Shown piece by piece: positions 24,873 to 34,228 of a DNA stretch of 64,000 nucleotides (position 1 is the first letter of the stretch; every line of letters starts with the position of its first letter). Under the pieces are notes generated by a model. The model saw only the letters and a program-made list of their open reading frames with translations. It did no database searches and had not been told where the DNA came from. The stretch is from Galbula dea. Its lineage: Eukaryota > Chordata > Aves > Piciformes > Galbulidae. The stretch spans positions 1,054,001 through 1,118,000 of the forward strand of contig VWZX01006814.1 of assembly GCA_013399015.1 (NCBI GenBank), read 5' to 3'. The position numbers were made by a program, and so were the translations under genes.

Positions 24873-24945
24873 TGGAGAATGCGGGCATCGATCCCGCTAC
24901 CTCTCGCATGCTAAGCGAGCGCTCTACCATTTGAGCTAATTCCCC
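24873..24945 (-). tRNA. tRNA-Ala (anticodon AGC)
   Basis: A 73-nt intact cloverleaf reads on the minus strand. It has a 7-bp acceptor stem (GGGGAAT with ATTCTCC, including one G-U pair), D-arm GCTC/GAGC, a 5-bp anticodon stem CTCGC/GCGAG with loop TTAGCAT (anticodon AGC at 24910-24912), and T-arm GCGGG/CCCGC with loop ATCGATG. The discriminator base is A, and no CCA is encoded. The acceptor stem starts with G1, G2 and G3 and has a G3-U70 wobble pair, the identity element of alanyl-tRNA synthetase. Box A and box B (GATCGATGC core) are intact and a T5 terminator follows. As far as I recall, the sequence is the standard vertebrate tRNA-Ala-AGC. Whether it is a resident gene or a retrocopied one fused to CR1 is open. 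Confidence 0.95.
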
Positions 24946-26581
24946 TGCAATGCATGATGCAGCAACATGCTGAGGTCTTTCTGTTTGGTGTCTCTCTCTG
25001 TACTCCTGAGCTCTTTCTGAACCTTCCACTTCTTTCCTCAGTCTGTAATTTTTGTTTGTTTACAATTAGCTGAAACCTGGAATTTTTCTACTCTTGCTGT
25101 CTTCTCTGTGTTAATCACTGCTGAAGTTTTAAGGGCCTCCTCTCTAGCTAATTGCTGGAGAGCTAATGGCATAGTGTTAGCACTCTCTAGAAATGTGCTA
25201 GTATGCTTAACATACACACAGACACAGATGCAAATGCCACCACCACTATATGTAGACATTTTATCATGTTATCTTTATAATACCTACAATAGGTAGGAGC
25301 AAGTGCCTTAGGAATATTCAATTATAAATACATAATTTTTGTAGCTATGAAAGTTTTATAGTTTAAAAACTTTCAACTCTGCTCATGCAGATACATTCTT
25401 TAATAAAGCTGTTTGTTAATGCTTCATGGCCTGCTGGCAAAAAAACTGATGTAGGAACAAGTTACTAGGCCAATACATTCTGGTTTAGGAGATTACAGGT
25501 TTTTCTTAAAAGAGGATTAACACAAAAGCATGCTTATGCTTTCAATTGCATTATTACATTTATCATAGCATAATGTAGAGTAACTAAACGGACCTACATA
25601 TTTTTTGTTGTCTTTGGTTAACCTGGAGATTACAGAGGAAACTGCAGAGATTGAGGAACACAGGTTAAAAGAAAGGAAGCAAATTTGCTAAAGCCACACA
25701 AATTGGAAGGTCTAGGAATGGATTGCAGTTTCTTATTCCTCATTTAGAGTATTACCAATTGCAACATGTATTTTCCTCTCTGTAAGCAGCTTTTTGACCC
25801 TTATGACAGTTCACTAATAAAACAGCCTATTTTATAGATGTATGTATTGGTGCTCCCACCTTTTACCTTGCACTTGCAGGTCAACTAATTACATAAGGGA
25901 CACTATCTCTTATTTCTCCCTAGTATGAGATGAAAGTAAGTTTTCTGGAGCTTTTTTTTTTTCAATTTCCAAGAACATGCTCTTGCATTCTACATCCAGA
26001 ACTCCAAGTCTGCAGAACAATGAAAGATCATTTTTATATTGTGTAGGAAAATTATCCTTTTTTTACACCCTGCTGGCATATTACTGTGAAGAGAAATATA
26101 TCCCTAGCTTCATGTAAGTATAAATGAGGATATTAACTCCCTGCCTCATAAGCCAGTCCTGCACTGAGGTGGCAAAGCATGTCAATGCTCCGTAAAATAC
26201 CAGCATGAGGAGGAATAAGCTCTGCCCTGTAATAAAAATCAGCATACAACTGAAAGTGATACAAACTAGGGGATGGTAGGCTTAGGAAAGAAAACTGGTT
26301 GCAGTATACTACTGCTAGGGGAGAAGACAGGTATATCAACTTAACAGTACTGAGTTGATGAAGGTAAAAAATATGTTGTTCCCCTCTGCTTCCTGAATGG
26401 AAGTGCTCAGGGTTTCAAATGGAAGATCCCTCTTATGTCCCCGAAGCCCCTCTGGAGATGATGCTGCCCTCTAACAATGGACTCTCAGTTCCCAGTGGCA
26501 TGGTGGTTATTCATACAGGGCAGAGGATGGTCACAGCCACCCTGCATTCCTGATGAGTCACACCCTGTTTTAAAATTCAAA
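24946..26581. other. Single-copy noncoding DNA
   Basis: No gene is recognised. A T10 run lies near 25954-25963. The flank immediately upstream of the tRNA shows no second tRNA and no CR1. Confidence 0.5.
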
Positions 26582-26800
26582 AAATCATAGAATGGACTGG
26601 GTTGGAAGAGACCCTAAAGATCTAGCTCCAACCCCCCTACCATGGGCAGGGATGCCACCCATTAGACCAGGTTGCCCAGGGCTGCATCCAATCTGGCCTT
26701 GAACACAGTCAGGGACGGGGCAGCCACAACCTCTCTGGGCAACCTGTTCCAGTAACTCAACACCATCTGGGTAAAGAATTTCTTCCTAAGATCCAAAAGA
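26582..26800 (-). mobile_element. CR1 LINE, 3' segment next to a solo LTR
   Basis: The plus strand reads ATCATAGAATGGACTGGGTT, GGAAGAGACCCTAAAGATCT, CCATGGGCAGGGATGCCACC, CACAACCTCTCTGGGCAACC and AAAGAATTTCTTCCTAAGAT, the complement of an avian CR1 3' region. The TGGGTTGGAAGAGACC and CATGGGCAGGGATGCC forms mark a different subfamily from the 1.2 kb copy. The 5' boundary is blurred by an A-rich stretch that runs up to the LTR target duplication. Confidence 0.93.
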
Positions 26801-26826
26801 TGCATGACTAGAGCTTAAAAATACTT

Positions 26827-26832
26827 GATGGC
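26827..26832. repeat. Target-site duplication, left copy (GATGGC)
   Basis: GATGGC directly precedes the TG terminus of the solo LTR and recurs exactly after its CA terminus. Confidence 0.85.
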
Positions 26833-26882
26833 TGTCACCGTAGGGACGGACACGACATCCAGATTCAGCAACAGATAGCAAT

Positions 26883-26888
26883 TTTATT
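26883..26888 (-). promoter_or_regulatory. LTR polyadenylation signal AATAAA
   Basis: AATAAA on the minus strand lies between the TATA box and the U5 end of the solo LTR. Confidence 0.75.
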
Positions 26889-26902
26889 AGTGGCTACACT
26901 AC

Positions 26903-26909
26903 TTTTATA
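26903..26909 (-). promoter_or_regulatory. LTR TATA box
   Basis: TATAAAA on the minus strand lies within AGTATAAAAGTAG, about 70-75 bp before the 3' end of the LTR. Confidence 0.7.
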
Positions 26910-26924
26910 CTTCTGCAGAAAGGA

Positions 26925-27065
26925 TAATGACCAACTACCTTCATACAGAAAGGGCACTAACCAATTAGTAACTAACACCTTCATACAAAAAGTATACTGA
27001 CAAATTAGCAAGTGACACTTACATATACAAATTATACTGACCAATTAAGAAGCAACACTTACTAG
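26925..27065 (-). repeat. Four degenerate ~40-bp tandem repeats in LTR U3
   Basis: On the plus strand the units start ATGACCAACTACCTTCATAC, CTAACCAATTAGTAACTAAC, CTGACAAATTAGCAAGTGAC and CTGACCAATTAAGAAGCAAC. The second and third are 40 bp long, the first is shorter and the fourth fades out. In LTR sense each has an inverted CCAAT-like core (ATTGGT or a variant). Repeats just upstream of a TATA box are the usual place for LTR enhancers. Confidence 0.7.
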
Positions 27066-27318
27066 GAAAAAACAGCTACCATAAATGGCATAAAAACAGT
27101 GCACTATAAAACATGTGAATGTGATAAGACTGACACTGTTAGCTGTGCAGAGGGTGGCATGCCAAGACTGTGGGTCTCTGAGTACCAGCTGCAAAGCTCC
27201 TGGTTAGCTGACTCCCACCTTTTCTCTCAGGCTACCTAACTACTTCTTGTGAGAAACTGACCTCTGCCTTGTCCAGCCTCCCCTCTGTAGCCCCTGCAGC
27301 CCACAATAACACACCACA

Positions 27319-27324
27319 GATGGC
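27319..27324. repeat. Target-site duplication, right copy (GATGGC)
   Basis: Exact match to the left copy, directly after the ...CACCACA end of the LTR. Confidence 0.85.
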
Positions 27325-28726
27325 AATCTCCAGGGTGGAACTGCGCAGGTGAAAGATATTGCAGAAGGGACATCTCTTTTTTTCTATCACGAAAAGTTTT
27401 TGTGGAAAATGGAGAGAAGGGGGTAAAAAGTAACAAGAAGAAACAAGATGTCCATCTACTTAAGCAAATTCACTACACTCAAAAATCTGTCACAGTTACT
27501 ACTGTGTTGGTTACTATACCATTCAAAGGGTCTTTCATGTCTTTTACCATCCACCAACTTCATGCTCAGCACTTCTATCATCTCCAATGTTTTATCTGAT
27601 ATTGAGTTTGTCATTTGCACCTACAATCCCCTTCATTTCCTGCTTGGTTCCACCCATTGCTCATTGTCTACCAATGTGAAAGTAGAAGACATACAGTCAT
27701 CTTCCTTTCACTATTTTCTTTGCTGTTACTGTTCCTTGTGATTCCTGCCTCCTGTGTGAATAAGTTAATGCCTTCTTTGTGGGGATTTCTTATTGTGTTT
27801 TGTCTTTGTTCATCAAATCTCAACACATTTCTTTTTTCATTGCTGGTGTTCCATATTGGGACTCTTGGAAATATATCCTTACCCCTTCTATCACAGAAGA
27901 TCTTTTCAAAGCTATTTCAACACAATCAGATCCCAGTTTCACCAGAAGAAAGGACATTTCCTTTGAGAATCCTAGCATAGGAAATAACCACAATCAATCC
28001 ATACCCCTTTCACAGAGCCTGCTACCTGAAAACACTTCACAAAACAGGAATTATGATTCCCATTGACCAACAAAGAGAACAAGACACAAAATGTAAAGGT
28101 AACTGCTGGAATAAACCAGATCATCACTGGATGAAGGTTCTCCATTATGCCAGTGCTCAAATGACCAAAATACCTACATTGAAAAAGAATGCAGAATTTA
28201 GTGCTTATCATTACATTATATCAGAAAGTTAAGAGAAAATTCCTCACTCATTTTTAATCCTTTTGTTAATGTCTGGATGTGCTTGTAACAGTTAGATGTC
28301 CAGAGCTTCATGAGAGGTGTATTTTAGTTCAGCCCCTGTGTATCACTGGGATACAAAGCATTTGAAGTCAGTATCAGTGAGGAACCACAGGTGAAGAAAG
28401 CACAATCAGAATGGGTGAGAAGCAAATTCTCCCACACTCAGCTGTCTAAATTAAATATATGTAATCAGAAACAATGAAGTGTTATGTTATTCAAAACAAC
28501 TCAAACATAAGATGTCACTGTTCCCAAGTACAGACCTTCAGATAGATCCTTGGAGATCTTATAGAGGATTGTGGCTTCCTATGGAGGCCACAAAAAAGGA
28601 GGTCTAACCCAGATTCTCAAAGCTTAACTAGCAATATATTTTCCTTTTCTTTAAAAATGTCTAGGAAATCTCCCTTTGGACTTGTCTCTGCCAAAACCAG
28701 TGCTCATGAAACACCAAAAAATCTTA
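27325..28726. other. Single-copy noncoding DNA
   Basis: Several overlapping frames are open on the plus strand between 27.4 and 28.07 kb (up to 121 codons) because the strand is pyrimidine-rich. No domain or splice structure supports coding. Confidence 0.5.
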
Positions 28727-28820
28727 TCACAGAATCACAGAATGTTAGGAGTCAGAAGGGACCTTGAAAGATCATCTAGTACAAACACCCTGCCACAGCA
28801 GAATTCCCTACATCAACATT
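28727..28820 (-). mobile_element. CR1 LINE, 3'-end fragment
   Basis: The plus strand begins TCACAGAATCACAGAATGTT, then AGGAGTCAGAAGGGACCTTG, AAAGATCATCTAGTACAAAC and CAGAATTCCCTA, the complement of the avian CR1 tail in the same subfamily as the 1.2 and 23.3 kb copies. Identity fades after about 95 bp. Confidence 0.9.
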
Positions 28821-31800
28821 TCTCTCTGATCTTGTTTCTCCTGCAGTCTATAGGCAAATTCTGCTACTCACATTCAGCTCTCCCTTTGTGAGCTCAGATT
28901 AATCTCATAAATTAAAAGGCAGCTTACAGCAGATATTGCCCATAAGACAGAAGCCCACCCTATACAACTTATTGGAAGAGAGAAAGAATTATTTTTCATT
29001 TGTAGAACTCCACTAGGGAAAAGCAGATATATCTCAGTTAGCAGACACCAGTGCCTGCATATTAAAAATACATTAAGATCAATAAATGGATAACTGAAAC
29101 ATCTATTAAAACATTTCCACCTATTATAAAAGACATGCATAGCTGTGTAATTGAAATATATTCTGTCCACAATACTACAAGATAAAGAATTTCAATGAAA
29201 ATATAAAGCACAGAATGACATTTCTTACTGTTAATTATCCAGCAAATAGGATTATTGCTTTCTTTCCATGTAATTTTTGTGTGACTGTGTACTAGTATAT
29301 AACTTCAGATTTACAGCTGCAGGATGAAAGTCGATCAATCTGCCAAAAATCTGGAAAAAGGGAAAGCAGGCTCCCCTCCTCATTCCTTCAAACAAGGTGC
29401 TCTTCACTCTTGTTTCGAAAGGACCTTCTTTTTAGGACTGCCAGCAAAATTTTATTTCCATAACTCTTTCCATCCCTAGCCTCCTTATCCTTATCTTCCC
29501 ATCATTACCTCTATGACTATTCCCATGATTTATTCCCTGAGGCATTAAAGCTGTGAGCATATCTTACTGCCCAGAAACTGGAGCACAGAATCATTTTACT
29601 TATATCATGAAGCAGATTTATGATCAGTGCTGGCATAATCAGGAAAACAGAAACATAAGGTTTCCTGAACTAAAAATAGAGTTGTACATGACTAAGCAAA
29701 CTTTTGTACTACCTATAGTGCATAGAGATATAGTGTAAAGGAACATATTTAGTAAACTAACATTGGAACTGGGCTCATGTACATTTTTTATGTACAAGCT
29801 TTAGACTTGAGTTCTGCTTCAAGCATTGTGGTAGGAACCTTCCTCTAAGCATGCTCAGGACCCGCACTGAAGCACAGAATAACTTCCAACAAGTCAAACA
29901 TAGTACTGAAAAGATAGTGTTTTGTACTTTTTTGAAAGCAACACTGATCTACAGAGTTGGATCTCTATTTCTGAGGAGGCTGATGTCATACTCCAAAAAA
30001 GGGCAAAGAGAAGGGTGCACAGCTTTGGGGAACTCTGATATGATAAATGTCTTAATTTCCTTCTCTTTACAGTCAAAAAGGGTGGTGAAATACAGTAGGT
30101 CTTACCAGAAACTGTCAGCTTTTCACTCTATCATTCCAGAAAATGAAAGGATTAAAGCTGAGAGGGCTACATTTAGATCTATCCCCAAAACATCACTAGA
30201 GGTACCAGGACATGAGGGGCAGGATTAAGGATGGATGTGTATTACACAAAATGCCTAGCAACAAGAGACCTGAGGTGGATGATCAAAGGACATCCTTCCT
30301 GGCACTATTCTAATTGTCCTGGGTAGCCTGGGGAAGCTCTGCAAAGCTGGTCCCTGGAGTTATGCAGAAAAGCCACCTTAGAGGAAAGTCACATTCCAAG
30401 CCATGGTGCTACCACACTGCCATTATAAGATGTCTGCAGGGATGGAAAATCATGTTTGTTTGTTTGACTTCAGAAGCCAAAGTGAAGGAAAAAAAGTGAG
30501 AAAAAAGAAATCAATTTGGCTTTGGAAAGATTTTGATGATTCAGAGACGTGCTTGCTGCAGAGACACTGGGAGAGTCGAAAATACCCTGTCCTTGAAAAG
30601 CAATTGACTAAAGCTCAGACTTAAAATATTTTGCCATTGCTACACTCCATATTGAAATAGCCTGCTCCCTAAGGAGATTCACCCTCACTAAGGGTGTAAA
30701 TCACATACATTTTAACTGCACAGGGCAGAAGCTCTTGAGTTACCATGCAGCAAAACCAGTACATCCCCACAAAGCGCAGCTCCTGGGCAGTGAGCCTAAA
30801 ACCAGCTGTGATCCTAAGCTGACTGTTGCAGGGTTCTTGGTATCTACATTTTCACTTCTCTCAAGAAAGGGGATGGAAAAGTATTCAAGACCATACCTAA
30901 GTGTCACCAGTGTCTGATGGGTATTGAGTTACACTGATTCTCAGCTGGAGCCAAATCCAATCCTAATGCTGGAGTCTAGTGAACAAGGTGACCTACCAAC
31001 CTGCCACACTGAAGTGACTTAAACATGCTTTGAAAGGGAGAAAAAAACCCATTGACACAGACAAAGACTGTGATCCTTTCATTCCCCCCCACCCTTGAGG
31101 TATTTACTACTCAGTGTTATTTGGGTGTTCTTGCTGTTCATAAAGGCCATGTATTTTTTGGCTTGAGATTGAAGGAGAGCTGGCATTAGCCCACGATGCA
31201 GTCGACTGTGGTGAGGGCTCTGCTTATGCTCAGAACATGATGTTAATGCAGCAAACCCTGCTCTTCAATTAAACCTCATCAACAGCAAGTTAATACTGTA
31301 GCCTCAGTCAATTAGTTGCAGAACTAAAAACACTGCAACTTCCCCTGGAGCACAAGCCAGCAGAGCTAAGCAAGCCATAGAATCCAGGGTTAAAGCATAC
31401 CGGTACCGGTGACTTTCAGTAAATATTGTTCAGCACTTCCTTAATAACTGTCATTCAAGAAATCTCAACCCTGGGTAAAATTCCAAGTCCCTAATCACAG
31501 GTGTTCTACTGCTTTTGGGGGAGCCACCAATACTCAGAATTCCTAAAATTCAGACAACAACTGTCACAGCCTCAACACATAACAACTTTGGATTTTTTTT
31601 TTCCTTTTCAGAGAAAAATGGCCTCTTAGTTCAACACACAATTTTTTTTTCTCCTTCAAGAGAAAACCAAGCAGATAGAAACCTAAAGGTCTGGCAATTT
31701 ATATTGTAAGGATCATAAAAACTGAACATGTTTTCAGGCTTTATGGTCATAAAATGAATTTCGGCAAAGTGATATGTTTGTTTCTTCTTAAATTTTTTGG

Positions 31801-32999
31801 GGAAATTTATTTTCCTCTCACTGCAAAGACTGCTCTTAACACATATGGTTTCTGGAGTTAATTTTGAAATTCCAGCTTTCTGGTACACCAGAATTTTTAC
31901 CACTTTATAAACTGCAAGCACATAATTTCTGCCGCTTATTTCTATGTCCAGGTTCATCACTCTGCTCTTGATAAATAGAAACATGCAGGAGTCCTATTAG
32001 TGAATTTGGATTTATGAGCAGGCTTGAATGACAGATGCTTGCATGTCATGAATATGAGAGCAGTGAGTTTCTAAATATGACAGGCAGGATTAGACTTTTG
32101 GATTTATACTGTACAAGAAATACCCAGCCACTAGAGACTTCCTGAAGGAGAAGAAAATGTAATGTAAAGTTAGAAATGAAGGTATGTTCACAGAAACATG
32201 GAACCTGAAAGAGTCTCAGCCATATTGTTTCTTTGATACTGCAGGTGATCACTTGATAAAAATATCAGGATCTGTCTTAAAGCTATTTAGGCTTTTCATT
32301 CTCTGGATTCTGCAAGACCACTGCAGAAAATTGGCTGTGGAAAATTTGTATTCATTCATTTCTGGGGGAATATTTACTTTTAACTGAAATAGCCAGTCCT
32401 CCTCCACAATGTTTACCTATTGAGACACAAACTCAGAGCAACACACTCCAGACATTGTACTACAAGCCTAAACTAGACATGTTGTTTTAATGTCACTCCA
32501 AAAGGACAGACTTCTCACAAAGGAAGAGATGGCAGCACATGGAAAAATATCTTAAAAGGAACAAGTTAGGACAGGGTGGGAGGTGAAGAATTACTGGGAG
32601 GATAATGAGAGGGGGAGGTTTCAAACAATCCCCCAGTCAACATAGGGCAGAGAAACACTCTTAATGCCCTCATTTCTTCCTTGGCTGCTCATGTTTCTGC
32701 TAGGAAGGCATCTGTCCAACTCCACCTTTCAGTTCTCAATTTAAGGTATAAAGTAGTGGTGAGACCAGTGGTCACCACTAGGCCACCAGAAAGGTGAGCT
32801 CCTAACAGGACACACAAACATCTGACACTAACAGCTTTAAGGAATAAAACAGGTTTCAAAGACAGTATGCTTCATTTCCAGCTGTGGCTCAGTTAGATGC
32901 TCAACAGTATAAAAAACATGTTAAGAAAAGATGCCTGAGCTTATTACCCTGGTTACTGTCTTAATGTTGAGATATTACTTCCTTTATATTTACCACCTT
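28821..32999. other. Single-copy noncoding DNA
   Basis: No gene is recognised over about 4 kb. A 125-codon plus frame at 29851-30228 has no known domain. The 31150-31420 stretch is repeat-free and compositionally balanced and contains a perfect ACCGGTACCGGT palindrome; it is discussed as a finding. Confidence 0.5.
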
Positions 33000-33135
33000 C
33001 CTTTTAAATAAGCTAGTAAGCCCCTGCACCACATCTCTTGGGAGACCATTTCAGAAATTAATGGAAGTCACTGCTGGAGAGTTTTACTTTATATTCTGGC
33101 TCTATTTTTCTTGGCTCAATTTCATCCCCTGAAGT
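33000..33135 (-). mobile_element. Possible old CR1 piece
   Basis: GGGAGACCATTTCAGAAATT ... GCTCAATTTCATCCCC follows the order of a diverged CR1 3' region read in antisense ('ggaaaccattccag...caatttcatcccattac'). The match is weak and no 3' tail is seen, so this may be a fragment of a separate old copy next to the long fossil CR1. Confidence 0.4.
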
Positions 33136-34042
33136 CAGCATAGAGAAAAAGATTCATAGATTTTCTTAAGGGCAGAAAGGACCCCAGTGATTGTCTAGCA
33201 TGACATGTGTAACACAAGACGTAAGTCTTCACACTACTCAATTTGATTCCAAATCCATGAACCAGTGTTTTTTTCTTGTCTTATTTATGTGGGGGGTTTT
33301 TTGTTTTGTTTTTAGTAAAGATAAATCCAATGCTGAATTTAAAACTTTCAGTGATAGGAAACATACTTCAGCCCTTAGTAGGTTTAGTTTGCTCACTGCT
33401 CAAACTCACACTTCATTTTTAGTTGGAATTCGTCTTGTTTGAACTATCAGTCATTGTTTCACCTTTGTTTGGTATACTGCAGAGCCTTATCAAATTTATT
33501 CCTTCTGCCCTTTCCCTTCCCCCTGCAGATACATTTAGAATGCAATCAGGTCACCCTGTAAGTCTTCTTTGATAACTAAATTGAGTTGCTCGAGTCTTTC
33601 AGAACAAGGCATGTTTCCCAAGCCTGTAAGCATTCATGTGGCTTTTCTCTGAATCCCTTCCAATTCATCAATACCCATCTGAAGCGTAGACACCAGAACC
33701 AAAGAGTATTCCAGCAGCAATCTCACCAGTGCCAAATGCAGAGTTAATTTAACCTCACTATTTCTACAGAGTTCTCTCACATTTAAGCATTCAAAGATTA
33801 CACTAACTTTCTGAACCATGCTCATTGAACATGAAAACCATAATCTCTGTGAATTTTTTCTTCCTTTGCCTTCAAGTCTTCCATGCTATGTGCATATTGT
33901 ATATTTTTATTTTCCATACATATAGACCTAGATCTGGCTTAGCTGAAAGACATATTTCCTTGTTATCTTCAAAGTGGCAGATCATTCAGTGATCTATTCT
34001 CTTTCATGCTCCCCTCTAAGCCTGTATTACTTATAGACTTAA

Positions 34043-34119
34043 TCCATGAGGAGGTGGTCTACTCGTTAGGATTCACCGCTATCACATCCAGGACCTGGGT
34101 TCAAATGCCAGTCAGGGAA
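34043..34119 (+). pseudogene. tRNA-Glu-like head of a SINE (tRNA pseudogene)
   Basis: The plus strand matches tRNA-Glu over most of its length: TCC at the start, GGTGGTCTACTCGTTAGGATTC for the D-arm and box A, CTATCAC in the anticodon loop position, GGGTTCAAATGCC for box B, and CAGTCAGGGAA for the acceptor 3' side. The anticodon triplet reads ATC instead of CTC, the anticodon stem no longer pairs, and the 5' acceptor region carries extra bases. It is therefore not a working tRNA. It is joined to a CR1 tail after about eight bases. Confidence 0.8.
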
Positions 34120-34228
34120 GCTTTATTGTGACCTAGTCTTAGGGAATCCTGCTCTGGCAAGAGGGTTGGACTAGATGATCTTTCAAGGTCCCTTCCAACT
34201 CCTAACAACATTCTGTGATACTGTGATA
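34120..34228 (+). mobile_element. CR1-derived 3' tail of a tRNA-headed SINE
   Basis: The plus strand reads TGTGACCTAGTCTTAGGGAA, TCCTGCTCTGGCAAGAGGGT, TGGACTAGATGATCTTTCAA, GGTCCCTTCCAACTCCTAAC and ATTCTGTGATACTGTGATA, the sense 3' end of an avian CR1. With the tRNA head it forms an element of about 186 bp of the type mobilised in trans by CR1 machinery. It sits inside the long minus-strand fossil CR1 in the opposite orientation, so it is a later, independent insertion. Passerine SINEs of similar design with a tRNA-Ile head are described (TguSINE1, from memory); the head here is Glu-like. Confidence 0.85.

Larger units (their letters stand above)
26833..27318 (-). mobile_element. Solo LTR of an endogenous retrovirus, 486 bp, probably class II (ERVK-like)
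   Basis: A complete LTR is bounded by TG...CA and by identical 6-bp duplications. In minus-strand sense it begins TGTGGTGTGTTATTGTGGGC, with U3 running through four related CCAAT-type repeats (26925-27065). It then has a TATAAAA box (26903-26909), an AATAAA signal (26883-26888) about 15 bp further on, and a short U5 ending ACGGTGACA. Six-base duplications are typical of class II/ERVK and alpharetrovirus-like integrases. No internal region or second LTR is present, so the provirus was probably lost by recombination between its two LTRs. The family name cannot be given without a repeat library. Confidence 0.85.

Noticed and set aside
24790..25029. Minus-strand open frame across the tRNA with a peptide containing LAQMVERSLSMREVAGSMPA
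   Set aside because: That peptide is the translation of the tRNA-Ala sequence itself, a familiar spurious annotation.
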